Below are positions 29,044 through 39,064 of a stretch of 39,064 nt of DNA, one piece after another; positions within the stretch are counted from its first letter, which is position 1; the number at the start of each line of letters is the position of its first letter. Below the pieces are notes generated by a model that saw only the letters and a list, made by a program, of their open reading frames with translations, was not told the origin of the DNA and ran no database searches. The DNA is from a virus. Made by a program: the position numbers and the translations under genes. Location: positions 1-39,064 of IMG/VR virus record IMGVR_UViG_3300020735_000021. One strand, written 5' to 3'.

Positions 29044-32000
29044 ATGGCAGTTTTAACAATCAATCAGTATATCGATACGATTAGTTCTTTCGTAAACAAC
29101 GTAAAGAATTCAAAAAATTCTTATTACCTTTTTTACGGTAAAACTGATTCTTGGATCAATACGAATGGTAATGCAGATGATACATCAGTTCCTGCAGCCA
29201 ATTCTTCAATTTATTCTTATGAACAATCTATCTATAAAGATCTTGTGTTCGGTAAATTAATTACTTCGGATGACATTACATATATGGTGCCAAGATATAA
29301 TTGGACAAGCAATACTGTTTATTATGCTTACAGTCAATTTGATTCTAATTTATATGACAATCAATTTTATGTTATTACAGATGCTTATGAAGTATATAAA
29401 TGTATTGATAACAATAATGGATCCCCTTCAATAGTAAAACCATCATTAACTACAACTAGTGGAGTATTTACCACTGCTGATAATTATGTTTGGAAATATA
29501 TGTTTACTATTGAATCTAATGCAAATACTAAATTTACTTCTTCTACATATATTCCAGTAACACCAAATAATGATGTTACTAATAATGCGATTAAAGGTTC
29601 TATTGATTTTATTCGTGTATCAAATATTGGCATCAATTATCAAGCATATGACTCTGGTTATTTGCAAAATTTTCAAAATAATTATGTCGTTCAAATCGCT
29701 AATACTGCATCACCTATTTCAGGTAGATATACAAATTCAGCAATTTATTTAAAAACAGGTTACGGTGGCGGTCAAATAAGAAATATTATTGATTATAGTG
29801 GATTAAATAGACTTGTTACAGTTTCACAACCATTTGATACTTCTGTTATTTTAAATATTACAAACATTAATGGTGCATTTAATGTAGGTACTTTAGCTTC
29901 TCAAAGAATAGATAATATTTCTTTTCTTTATCAGCAAGGTTATTTAAATATTAACGATCAAATCGTTCAATCTGATACTGGAGCTACTGCTAATATTATA
30001 TCCGCTAATGTTACTTTATTAAAAGTAATCAAATCTAGTTCGAATGATTTTATCCAAAATCTTCCATTTTACAATACTGCACAAGCAGGCGTATTGAGAA
30101 ATGGTACAGTTGATATTAAAACAAATATATTAAGAACATTAAATTTAACATTTCCTGGTTCTGGATATACTGCTAATGCGACCGTAACTATTGCTAATTC
30201 TGTTGGCGATACTACAGGCACAGGAGCTACTGCCAATTCAACTGCTAATTCTACTGGACGAATTGGAACGATTACCATAACAGGTCAAGGTACAGGATAC
30301 ACATTACCACCAACTGTTACAGTTTCGCCACCGCTGCCAGTATATTTTAATGCTAATACTAATGTTGATCCTGGTAATAATTTTGTTACTTTAGTAGGTC
30401 AAGGTCAATATTTTGCTAACGGCGATTATGTTTTCTACAAAACAGATTCTGGCAACAGTGTTTTAGCTAATTTAGCTAATGCTAACTATTATTATGTTAT
30501 TGGCGCTAACAGTACTGGTTTTAAATTAACAACAAATAGTACTAGTAATACCCCTATTACTTTGGCAAAAGGCAAAACAGAATCTGGTCATTCATTTACT
30601 GGTCAAACAGCCACAGTAAATTCTTCTATTAACACATATTATATTAGTTCTAATAGCGGAACATCATTTACTACTGATTTTGCTGTTGGTGAATATATTA
30701 GAGTTGGTTCTAATAGTAGTGTAAATATCCGTTACATAACAGCTGTTAACAGCAGTGTTATTACAGTAAATTATCCATTAACTACTAATGCTATTGCGAA
30801 TAGCGTTTATCAAATAGTATATGCTGCTGTACCAACTTCTATATCTGTAACTCAAGCTAATGGTATTATTTCGAATACTAATTTAAATAGCGTAACTTTA
30901 AGCTATAATAATTCTTCAATAAACAGTTTATTGTTTGCAGTTGGTGAACGTGTTGATATGGTAGGTTCAGATAATGTTGTTCAAGGTGCAAATGGTATTG
31001 TTTCATTTTGCAATACAACAGCTATCATTTTAAGTAGTATTCAAGGAACGTTTGCAACTGGTCCGAATAATTTTATTCGTGGCGTGTCGAGTTTGCAAAA
31101 AGCTAATATCGTTTCATCTATTTCTTTTCCAAATATTACTTTATCTTCACCACAAGGTAGTTTTATTTCAGGTCAACAAATTTTTATTAAAACTTTGCCT
31201 GATTTGTCTTTGGTTGGTAATGCAAGTCTTATTGCTTCATATAAAATACCAAATGAGTTAACGGAGTATGTTATTTCACCTGCAGTTAATATTACTGGTG
31301 ATGGCACAGGAGCTTTAGCGTATTCTGTTGTAAATACTACATTTCTTTCTGCTAATGAAATTAGTTCTGTTGTAATGTTAAACCCAGGCAACAATTACAC
31401 TTATGCTAATATTTCCTTTTCATCAAATAATTTATTCGGTAATGGCGCTTCTGCTAATCCAATAATTTCGCCGCTTTCTGGTCATGGTTCGAATGCATAT
31501 AAAGAATTAGGTGCTAGATATGCTGGTATTTCTATGACTATTGATACTGGCGAAAATGAAGGTTATAAATATCCAGTATATGGTAAATATCGTAGAATTG
31601 GAATTATTGAAAATCCATTGTTTGCTGACGCCTCTATTCACGTAGCGAATTATGATCGTATCAATTTATCTATTCAAAACAGAAGCGGAATTGGGTTCGT
31701 TGCTGGCGAATTTATCACTCAGGCTAATTCTAGTGCTGCAGGTATTATAGTAACTACAAATAGTACATTTATGCAGCTAAAAAATATTCAAGGTAATTTT
31801 GTACAAAATTGTTCTGGTGATAATATTATCGGTCTTACTTCAAATACTACAGCTAATGTTTATATTGCAAATACAATACAATTCGTTGCTTCGAATGTAG
31901 ATATCGTCTCAGAAACATCAACAAACGCTTCTGCTTTTGTACTACAAGCAAATAGTGATGTATTGCAATTAACAAATGTATCTGGGCGTTTTGATGTAAA

Positions 32001-32640
32001 TGATACAGTATACGATTCTATTATCAATGCTTATGCTAATGTTACTGCTATCTATACTGTTAACAATACAATTGATTCGTCTTCTAATTTCGGTCTTAAA
32101 TTTTCTCAATTAGCTAGAATAACACTATCATCGAATACTGGACCGTATCTAGTTGGTGAAACAGTAACACAAAATGTTACAAACGCATCTGGTGTAATAA
32201 TTAGTACAAATACTGATATTGATATTTCTTTCACTAATGCTAATGGTGTATTTAATATTGGTAATCAAATTACTGATAATACTTCTGGCGCTACTGCATT
32301 AGTAACATTTGCAAATACTTCATATTTAAGATTAACTTCATCTACTGGAACTTTTTCGACTTCGCATAGAATTATAAATAATCTTAATATTGGTGCTTAT
32401 ATTAATTATGTTTATCCTGTTCTAGTATTAAATAATGTAAATGGAAGTAATAAATTCCAAACCAGCGCTAATACGATTATTGGAAACCAAAGTGGATCTG
32501 TAGGCAAAAGTGAATTGTCAACAATAATTTATCCTGAATTAGTAAGAGATAGTGGTTCCGTAGTTTATTTGGAAAATATCGCACCAGTAACTAGAACTGC
32601 TACATCTAAAGAAAATATCAATTTGATTATTAAGTTTTAG
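29044..32640 (+). CDS. 8: gp8-like baseplate wedge protein with long beta-repeat extension
   Basis: The first ~200 residues match T4 gp8: SFVNNVKNSKNSYYLFYGKTDSW, QFYVITDAYEVYKCIDNNNGSPS, TADNYVWKYMFTI and YIPVTPNND. T4 gp8 has 334 residues; here the protein has 1198. The extension consists of tandem beta units with a pattern such as I-x-L-x-x-x-x-G-x-F-x-x-G-x-x-I and frequent Asn/Thr/Ser, similar to repeats in the neighbouring baseplate genes. The start ATG 29044 has only a weak ribosome site; a CATAAATA lies in the intergenic bases. It would form a longer peripheral wedge arm. Confidence 0.78.
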   Translation: MAVLTINQYIDTISSFVNNVKNSKNSYYLFYGKTDSWINTNGNADDTSVPAANSSIYSYEQSIYKDLVFGKLITSDDITYMVPRYNWTSNTVYYAYSQFDSNLYDNQFYVITDAYEVYKCIDNNNGSPSIVKPSLTTTSGVFTTADNYVWKYMFTIESNANTKFTSSTYIPVTPNNDVTNNAIKGSIDFIRVSNIGINYQAYDSGYLQNFQNNYVVQIANTASPISGRYTNSAIYLKTGYGGGQIRNIIDYSGLNRLVTVSQPFDTSVILNITNINGAFNVGTLASQRIDNISFLYQQGYLNINDQIVQSDTGATANIISANVTLLKVIKSSSNDFIQNLPFYNTAQAGVLRNGTVDIKTNILRTLNLTFPGSGYTANATVTIANSVGDTTGTGATANSTANSTGRIGTITITGQGTGYTLPPTVTVSPPLPVYFNANTNVDPGNNFVTLVGQGQYFANGDYVFYKTDSGNSVLANLANANYYYVIGANSTGFKLTTNSTSNTPITLAKGKTESGHSFTGQTATVNSSINTYYISSNSGTSFTTDFAVGEYIRVGSNSSVNIRYITAVNSSVITVNYPLTTNAIANSVYQIVYAAVPTSISVTQANGIISNTNLNSVTLSYNNSSINSLLFAVGERVDMVGSDNVVQGANGIVSFCNTTAIILSSIQGTFATGPNNFIRGVSSLQKANIVSSISFPNITLSSPQGSFISGQQIFIKTLPDLSLVGNASLIASYKIPNELTEYVISPAVNITGDGTGALAYSVVNTTFLSANEISSVVMLNPGNNYTYANISFSSNNLFGNGASANPIISPLSGHGSNAYKELGARYAGISMTIDTGENEGYKYPVYGKYRRIGIIENPLFADASIHVANYDRINLSIQNRSGIGFVAGEFITQANSSAAGIIVTTNSTFMQLKNIQGNFVQNCSGDNIIGLTSNTTANVYIANTIQFVASNVDIVSETSTNASAFVLQANSDVLQLTNVSGRFDVNDTVYDSIINAYANVTAIYTVNNTIDSSSNFGLKFSQLARITLSSNTGPYLVGETVTQNVTNASGVIISTNTDIDISFTNANGVFNIGNQITDNTSGATALVTFANTSYLRLTSSTGTFSTSHRIINNLNIGAYINYVYPVLVLNNVNGSNKFQTSANTIIGNQSGSVGKSELSTIIYPELVRDSGSVVYLENIAPVTRTATSKENINLIIKF

Positions 32641-32648
32641 AGGAAAAT

Positions 32649-35600
32649 ATGGCATTAACAACAGATTTATCTCGTAGTCCCTATTATGATGATTACAATG
32701 TAGATAAAAATTTCTACAGAGTATTATACAGACCAGGCACAGCTGTACAAACTCGTGAACTTAATCAGATGCAAACTATTTTGCAAGATCAAATCGATAA
32801 ATTTGGTCGCCATATTTTCGTCGAAGGTTCTGTAGTAGAAGGTTGCTCTTTTACCTTTGATAATGCGTACCAGTATGTAAAAATTGGTGATACTTATGCC
32901 AATGGATTTGCTTTTACTATTACAGATTTTCAAAACAAATATGTGTATAATAATAACGGATTGCAAGGTGTTATTATTAACACAGTTGCTGGATATATTG
33001 CGCAAGATCCAGATCTTAATACGCTTTATATTAAATATTTAAACGTAGGTACTTTTGCGAATGGTATGCCACAAAATACATTCGCAAATAATGATACTCT
33101 TGTTATTTCTGGAAATGTTAACAATTCGAATACAACGGCTATTATTGGTAACGTTACTGTTGCAACAGTAACTAATTCTACTGGAACTGGATATGCTTTC
33201 ACGACAAGCGAAGGTGTTATTTTCCAGAAAGGGTTTTTTATTACAGTACAACCTCAAACAATTATTGTTTCGAAATATTCAAATACACCAGATAATGTTT
33301 CTGTCGGTTTCAATCCCGTAGAAAATATCATAACTCCTGAAGCTGATACTTCTCTGTTAGATAATGCTGCCGGTGCGCCAAATTATGCAGCTCCTGGTGC
33401 TCATCGTTTACAATTAATACCTACATTATTCGTTACAACAACTGATCAAAGTAGCAATTCAGCTTTCTTTTCTCTTGTTGATTTTCGTGCTGGCGTTCCT
33501 ATAAGTATCAAAAATAGCCCAGATTATAATATTCTTGGTAATCAATTAGCACAAAGAACATACGAAACAAATGGCAATTTTATCGTTAATCCATTTTTAC
33601 TGTCGACCGAACCAAAAGCTTCAACTGATCCACTTTATCATGATTACGTAAATCTTATTTCTTCTACGGGTCTTGGATATTCTGAAGGTTATAGAGTAGA
33701 ATTTATTGGAAATAATAAAACTACTCTTAGAAAGGGCGTTGACACAGAAAGTATTTCTGGTCAAATTGTAAGTGCTAATTATGGTAATTATGTTTATGCA
33801 AATCAATTAGTTGGCGATTTTGGTACAGATACAATAACTAAAATAGAATTACATAACGTAGCCAAAACTGCTGTCTCAAGTGGTGGATTTTTAAGTGTTG
33901 GATATTCAACATCAACTAAAATTGGTACAGCTTACGTATTAAACGTGGCATATGATTCAGGACAAATTGGTACAGGAAATGATGTTTATAGATTATATCT
34001 ATTTAATGTCATTATGAATGCAGGCCAATCTTTTAGTAATGTAAAAAGTATTATAAATTATAATTCAAGCGTATTGGCTGTAGCAGATACTGTATTACAG
34101 TACAATGCTGCATCAAATACAAATATTGCTTCACTGCAAGAAACAGCATTAAATACTTTAATTTTCCCACTTGGTCAACAAGCATTAAATCCTAGTGGTT
34201 TTAATAATACACAGTATGTTTATCGAAATAAATCTAGTGCTTCGTTTGCTTGTACAGGTATTATGTCTGTTTCATTAGCTTCTATAGTTGGTACAGGAAC
34301 AGAAAGCTATACTTATAGCGGCGTATTAACTCATGAAGAATTGAGAAATTTTGAACTAATTCCAACTACTACAGTAACAACTACAAATAAAACTGGTACT
34401 GTTTCAGCATCATCTGGTCAAAATACTGTAACAGGTTCAGCAACAACGTTTATTAATGATTATCAAGCTGGCGATTTTATTAAAATTAATAATGAAACAC
34501 ATCTTGTAGTATTTGTTGCAAATAATACTTTAATTAGAGTAAGTAACAATTTCTCTACATCACCAGTAGCAAATACTCATGCTAAACAATTCGTTGCTGG
34601 AGTTCCTATTGATTTTACTCAAGTACAAAGATCTGCTAGTATAAGCGGAAGTACTGCGCAATTTTCATTGAACGAAACACTTGCATCTAGTTTACAAACA
34701 ACAATTTATCATGATATTTTAAGAAAATCTACTATTTCAGCTCAGAAAAAAATTGTTAAAAATGCATTTGTAAAAATTGATTGTTCTAGCCACCCAGCTA
34801 ATACTGTTGGGCCATGGTCGTTGGGTTTACCTGACGTTTATCAGGTTAATAACATTTACATTGGCAGTTCTGGTGTTTACTCTAATAGTGTTACAGATTC
34901 TTCTGAGGCATTTACTTTTGTTAATGGTCAAACAGATAATCTTTATACACTTGCAAGTATTAAACTACAAAATGCATCAATAGGTTTGTTAAGTAACACT
35001 TCAACTATACTTGTAGATTTAGATGTTTTTGTTCCTGATTTTTCTCAAGGCGTTGGTTTCTTTACAGCTAATTCATATCCTATCGATGACATCAATACAT
35101 CAAATACCACAGCAATTACTATCCAAGAAATACCAGAATACTTATCATCATCATCATTAAGATATGATCTTAGAGATTGTGTTGATTTTCGTGTATATGT
35201 ATCTAATACTGCGACTGTTAATACAATTATTAGTAATGCTACAATTAATCCAAGTAATACTAATAGTATCAGTATTTTATCTTCTGGATCATATGTACCT
35301 ACACCTGATTCAAATTGGCAGTCTGATGTAATTCATTATCTACCAAGAAATGATCTTGCCATTGTTACAAATCAAGGCGCTTTCAAAATTATTGAAGGTA
35401 TTTCTGATTCTATACCACAAACACCTTTGAATCCTGTAGGAACAATGCAACTTGGTGTTGTAAATATTCCCCCATATCCATCTCTCACTTCTGCGCAAGC
35501 CAAAAATTATAAAAGATTTGATTATGCTATTACAGCAAGTATAACACAAAACAAGCGTTATACGATGGCTGAAATTGGCAAACTTGCAACAAGAATTACG

Positions 35601-37142
35601 AATCTTGAATATTATACTTCACTTAATTTGCTTGAACAAGCAACCAATAGTCTTTTAGTTAAAAATGATACTACTGGTTTAAATAGATTTAAAAATGGTA
35701 TTCTTGTAGATCCATTTGCAGGATTCGATATATCGAATACATTAGATCCTAATTTTAATATTTCTATTGATTCAAATAAAAGAGAAATGCGACCAGCATT
35801 TTATCAGCGTGCAGAACAATTTAGATTAGACACATCTTTAAGTACTGGAGTTGTTCAAACTGGCGCATTGATTATGCTAGATTATAATTGGACTCCATAT
35901 ATTACACAACAATATGCAAACAAATTTAGAAATTGTATTGAAGGTAATATTTACGTATTTAAATGTAATGTTAATCTACAGCCAAATTATCAAACAACAC
36001 CGGATATGACTAAAAATCCTGATGTTGTTAATAATTTAGATTTATCACAAAACTGGATTAATCTTCAAAATGCTTGGGGAACACAGTGGGGCAACTGGCA
36101 AACTGTTGCAACTAACCAAACTAATACTGTTGGTAATGTTACACAATCAGGAAGTCAAACTGATAGTCAAGGTAACATTATTAATACATATAATACACAA
36201 ACTACTACAACAAATTACACATTACAAAGTCAAACTGGCACTCAGCTTATTAATAATGGTAACAATGATCAACAATTTAATCTTGGCACTTTTGTTCAAG
36301 ATGTAAGTATCAATCCATATATTTCAAGCACTAAAATTATGTTTTCTGCTCTTGGTTTAAAACCTGGTGCTAAAATTTATGCATATTTTAATAATACTCC
36401 TGTTAGTAATTGGTGTGTTCAAACTACTCCTGTTTATGGACCTATTATTGCTGGTTCTGCAGCAACTGGTCTTGTAGCTTATCAACCATCAGGTAGTAAT
36501 TGGATTGGTAGCGCTATAGCATTGCCAAATGGCAATACTCTATATCCACAAACAGGAACGCCTGCTGTATTTGGAGACCCTATGTATGTTCAGCCGGATG
36601 GTACAATTTATGGATGGTTTCAAATTCCTCCAAATACATTCCAGGCTACTGAATTGACATTTATGCTTTGTGATGTTGATAATTTAACTACTGGTATTGA
36701 TGCTATTACTACACAAGGAACTGGTATTTTTTATGCTACTAACCTTTCTATAGCCAAGGGAACTTCTATTTTAAACACTCGAGTTCCTATTATTAGTTCT
36801 CAAGAAGTTACTCAACAACAAACATTAACATCTTCAAGTACTTCTGATCAAACTAGTCTTCAGGTTATTCCTGGTCCACCAATTACACAACAGATTAACA
36901 TTAACAATAACACATTTACTACAGTTAATCAAACTAATGTCAATAACGTTACTAATGTTACACAAAATATTAATAACAATACAGTAGTTAATGATGTTGT
37001 TGATAATAATGGAAATATAATAGCTACTGTAACAGCTGTTGATGCTAATAGTGATAGTGGTTCTGGTGGTGGTGGTGGTGGAGCTGGTGGTGCAGGATGT
37101 AGTAGTAGCGCCACTGCTTCTTGTGATGCCGGTGATTCATAA
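32649..37142 (+). CDS. DUF4815-type large baseplate/fibre structural protein
   Basis: A 1497-residue protein beginning DLSRSPYYDDYNVDKNFYRVLYRPGTAVQTRELNQMQTILQDQIDKFG, the signature of DUF4815 virion proteins of T4-like phages. Later parts include SITQNKRYTMAEIGKLATRITNLEYY and a Gln/Asn/Thr-rich C-terminal third ending in a Gly/Ser-rich tail with cysteines (SGSGGGGGGAGGAGCSSS). In T4 order this place is taken by gp9-gp10. It starts behind AGAGGAAA at ATG 32649. Such proteins usually carry fibre attachment. Confidence 0.8.
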   Translation: MALTTDLSRSPYYDDYNVDKNFYRVLYRPGTAVQTRELNQMQTILQDQIDKFGRHIFVEGSVVEGCSFTFDNAYQYVKIGDTYANGFAFTITDFQNKYVYNNNGLQGVIINTVAGYIAQDPDLNTLYIKYLNVGTFANGMPQNTFANNDTLVISGNVNNSNTTAIIGNVTVATVTNSTGTGYAFTTSEGVIFQKGFFITVQPQTIIVSKYSNTPDNVSVGFNPVENIITPEADTSLLDNAAGAPNYAAPGAHRLQLIPTLFVTTTDQSSNSAFFSLVDFRAGVPISIKNSPDYNILGNQLAQRTYETNGNFIVNPFLLSTEPKASTDPLYHDYVNLISSTGLGYSEGYRVEFIGNNKTTLRKGVDTESISGQIVSANYGNYVYANQLVGDFGTDTITKIELHNVAKTAVSSGGFLSVGYSTSTKIGTAYVLNVAYDSGQIGTGNDVYRLYLFNVIMNAGQSFSNVKSIINYNSSVLAVADTVLQYNAASNTNIASLQETALNTLIFPLGQQALNPSGFNNTQYVYRNKSSASFACTGIMSVSLASIVGTGTESYTYSGVLTHEELRNFELIPTTTVTTTNKTGTVSASSGQNTVTGSATTFINDYQAGDFIKINNETHLVVFVANNTLIRVSNNFSTSPVANTHAKQFVAGVPIDFTQVQRSASISGSTAQFSLNETLASSLQTTIYHDILRKSTISAQKKIVKNAFVKIDCSSHPANTVGPWSLGLPDVYQVNNIYIGSSGVYSNSVTDSSEAFTFVNGQTDNLYTLASIKLQNASIGLLSNTSTILVDLDVFVPDFSQGVGFFTANSYPIDDINTSNTTAITIQEIPEYLSSSSLRYDLRDCVDFRVYVSNTATVNTIISNATINPSNTNSISILSSGSYVPTPDSNWQSDVIHYLPRNDLAIVTNQGAFKIIEGISDSIPQTPLNPVGTMQLGVVNIPPYPSLTSAQAKNYKRFDYAITASITQNKRYTMAEIGKLATRITNLEYYTSLNLLEQATNSLLVKNDTTGLNRFKNGILVDPFAGFDISNTLDPNFNISIDSNKREMRPAFYQRAEQFRLDTSLSTGVVQTGALIMLDYNWTPYITQQYANKFRNCIEGNIYVFKCNVNLQPNYQTTPDMTKNPDVVNNLDLSQNWINLQNAWGTQWGNWQTVATNQTNTVGNVTQSGSQTDSQGNIINTYNTQTTTTNYTLQSQTGTQLINNGNNDQQFNLGTFVQDVSINPYISSTKIMFSALGLKPGAKIYAYFNNTPVSNWCVQTTPVYGPIIAGSAATGLVAYQPSGSNWIGSAIALPNGNTLYPQTGTPAVFGDPMYVQPDGTIYGWFQIPPNTFQATELTFMLCDVDNLTTGIDAITTQGTGIFYATNLSIAKGTSILNTRVPIISSQEVTQQQTLTSSSTSDQTSLQVIPGPPITQQININNNTFTTVNQTNVNNVTNVTQNINNNTVVNDVVDNNGNIIATVTAVDANSDSGSGGGGGGAGGAGCSSSATASCDAGDS

Positions 37143-37171
37143 GTAATAAATATTCATAAAAAGGTAAATCT

Positions 37172-39064
37172 ATGACTAAACCAATTGCACAAACGTTTTA
37201 TATTAATGAACCTTCTAATGGTGTTGCTGGCGTTTATTTAACAGGATTAGATTTGTATTTTCAATCTAAAGATCCTACATTTGGCGTACAAGTTCAAATA
37301 CGACAAACAGAAAATGGGACTCCAACATCATACGTAATGCCTTTTGGTGATGTTATTTTACAACCTTCTAATGTTAATGTAAGTTCAGATGCATCGGTAG
37401 CAACGAATTTTACTTTTACTTCACCAGTATTTTTACAATCTGCTACTTCTTATGCTCTTGTAATTATTCCTCTTGGTGGTAATCCAAATTATAATATTTG
37501 GACAGCTGAATTAAATGCTGGCGTCAATGCTACAGACGTAACAACAAATTTACCAATTACTACTAATAATGATACTGGTACATTGTTTCTTTCATCAAAT
37601 GATATTCAGTTTACTGCAGTGCAAACAGAAGATATTAAATTTACTCTTTATATTGCACAATTTAAAAATAATACAGGAACAGCTGTATTTACTTCAAGAA
37701 ATTCTGATTATGTTATTATTAGAGATTTAATTGGTACTTTTATACCAAGAGAACCTGTTGTTATATCAAATAGCTCATACGATCTTACACGTTTAACTAT
37801 TTCTTCTAATACTGGTCCATTTACAGTTGGTGAAGTTCTTTATCAGGCTAATAGTACAGGTAATGTAGCAACTGGTGTAATTTCTTCTGTAAATGCTAGT
37901 TCAATTAAATTGTCAAATAGTACTGGTATGTTTGTTACTTCATATCAAGTAAAAGGTGCAACATCTTCTGCCAATGCTGTTGTTTCAGCTGTTTATGCTA
38001 ATGTTGCAACGCTTATGGGCTCAAATAATATAACGGTTCCATTTACTAATACATTTTCTATTAACCAAATGATTTATATTGGTACAAATAATAGATCATA
38101 TTTACAACCATCAACTATTACTGCTATTATCGATGGCACTACTTTACAGCTTTCATCTAATGCAATGTTCGATGAAACTGATGCTTTATTTGGTAGAGTA
38201 AGAGGCGATGGTTATCTAATGGCAGCTATTCAAAACGCTGATAATATTTACAATACACAGCGTATTATTATAAACTTAGATAATGTTACCTCTAATACCT
38301 CATTAAATTATTCTAATGCTATAGGACAATATTTTATGGGAGCATGGTCAGGTGCATCTGCAAATGTTGTGTATACCTACGATGCAATGTATAATACTAT
38401 TATTCCTCAATTTAACGAATCAGTACCTCCAGGCACTAATAATTCTTGGTCTTTTATTGGATCTGCACAAGATTCAAATAGAACTTTAGACTCTGCACCT
38501 ATTCCTCTTGTAAACAATGTCGAATTAGAATTATCTGATTTGCCAAGAGTATTGATGTCAAGAAGTAATGAATATAATAAATTGCCCGTTGGTAGATTAG
38601 GTCAACCAAGCACATTAGTTTATGCAAATATGTCTACCGGAAATAATAAAATTTCTCCAATTATAGATACTGGTTTGACTATTGTTAATGTTATTGGTAA
38701 TGCAATTGTACCACAATCACAATTAACAGGATATAGAATCGCAATTGATAATAATCCAGTATTATTTAATGTGGGTGATTCTGTAATTCAACAAAATGTT
38801 GTTTCTAATAATACTATTGGAACAGGAACAGTATTCGTTTCTAATGATAATGAAATTATTCTTTATAATATAACTGGTTATTTTGCTAGCAATGTTTCTA
38901 TTATGCAATCAACCAATAATAATATTAATGCTACACCAACTTCTGTAAGTTTTTTTGGTGAAAATACAAATGCCAATTTTAAATATGGTTCAAGATATAT
39001 TTCGAAAAATGTTGTTCTTTCTCCAGGTCAAGATGCTGAAGATCTACAAGTTTATTTAACTGCT
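37172..39064 (+). CDS. fibre/baseplate structural protein, 3' end cut by window
   Basis: The frame is open from ATG 37172 (ribosome site AAAAAGG) to the end of the window, at least 631 codons. It begins MTKPIAQTFYINEPSNGVAG, then YLTGLDLYFQSKDPTFGVQVQIRQTENG and MPFGDVILQP, a domain that in T4-like phages of cyanobacteria is commonly found in, or next to, DUF4815 proteins. It continues with beta-repeat units (SNTGPFTVGEVLYQANSTG). The boundary with the previous gene is clean, with a stop and 29 intergenic bases, so in this phage the module is a separate protein. Probably a fibre-base or adhesin-like virion component. Confidence 0.75.
   Translation, partial: MTKPIAQTFYINEPSNGVAGVYLTGLDLYFQSKDPTFGVQVQIRQTENGTPTSYVMPFGDVILQPSNVNVSSDASVATNFTFTSPVFLQSATSYALVIIPLGGNPNYNIWTAELNAGVNATDVTTNLPITTNNDTGTLFLSSNDIQFTAVQTEDIKFTLYIAQFKNNTGTAVFTSRNSDYVIIRDLIGTFIPREPVVISNSSYDLTRLTISSNTGPFTVGEVLYQANSTGNVATGVISSVNASSIKLSNSTGMFVTSYQVKGATSSANAVVSAVYANVATLMGSNNITVPFTNTFSINQMIYIGTNNRSYLQPSTITAIIDGTTLQLSSNAMFDETDALFGRVRGDGYLMAAIQNADNIYNTQRIIINLDNVTSNTSLNYSNAIGQYFMGAWSGASANVVYTYDAMYNTIIPQFNESVPPGTNNSWSFIGSAQDSNRTLDSAPIPLVNNVELELSDLPRVLMSRSNEYNKLPVGRLGQPSTLVYANMSTGNNKISPIIDTGLTIVNVIGNAIVPQSQLTGYRIAIDNNPVLFNVGDSVIQQNVVSNNTIGTGTVFVSNDNEIILYNITGYFASNVSIMQSTNNNINATPTSVSFFGENTNANFKYGSRYISKNVVLSPGQDAEDLQVYLTA

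Noticed and set aside
31564-31571. TATAAATA inside the gp8 extension
   Set aside because: Mid-gene position and AT-rich context; most likely chance.

Overview
The window is part of a large T4-superfamily myovirus genome whose host is probably an alphaproteobacterium, most likely of the Rhizobiales. Three observations support this. The virion genes have T4 homologues and largely T4 order (gp4, gp53, gp27-like, gp5 OB, PAAR tip, gp25, gp6, gp7-position, gp8, DUF4815 fibre/baseplate protein). The replication/late-transcription set gp33, gp59, gp32 is present in T4 order. The phage also carries a circularly permuted two-piece tmRNA gene (an arrangement typical of alphaproteobacteria) and a rhizobial Omp25-like outer-membrane barrel. 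No database was searched; names rest on motifs, length and gene order.

Left part, about 1-12.8 kb (plus strand): the 3' part of a PhoH-like ATPase; a RecB/Cas4-type nuclease; a run of mostly small unknown genes in tight translationally coupled clusters, including a DUF932 protein, a winged-helix-like protein and an RMF/CrpP-like protein; a Tat-signal protein; then an RNA island with the permuted tmRNA, a truncated GIY-YIG fragment on the minus strand and tRNA-Arg(UCU); a phage-borne outer-membrane protein; gp33; a glycosyltransferase-methyltransferase fusion; a SprT-like metalloprotease; gp59; and gp32. Several housekeeping-sigma promoters with 17-bp spacers can be read directly (about 1214, 3531, 7569, 8190 and 11731).

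Middle part, 12.8-18.7 kb (minus strand): one late operon, read leftward: gp4 head-completion nuclease, a conserved unknown, a tail-tube-like baseplate protein, gp26 with a probable -1 frameshift extension, a three-segment holin and a 920-residue CHAP peptidase protein. It converges on gp32 at a bidirectional terminator with a UUCG loop.

Right part, 18.8-39.1 kb (plus strand): the baseplate/tail operon from gp48 to a fibre-like protein cut by the window end. The minus and plus late operons start at two face-to-face TATAAATA late promoters lying 9 bp apart, which fits the gp33 coactivator encoded nearby. The left genes between 1.2 and 6.3 kb are visibly richer in G+C and host-like codons than the AT-rich structural genes.

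The most unusual points are the permuted tmRNA next to a truncated homing-endonuclease-like gene, the T-TTT-TTT frameshift joining gp26 to a start-less ORF, the split gp5 (OB protein and separate beta-helix spike), and a 330-bp promoter duplication that fuses two ORFs.
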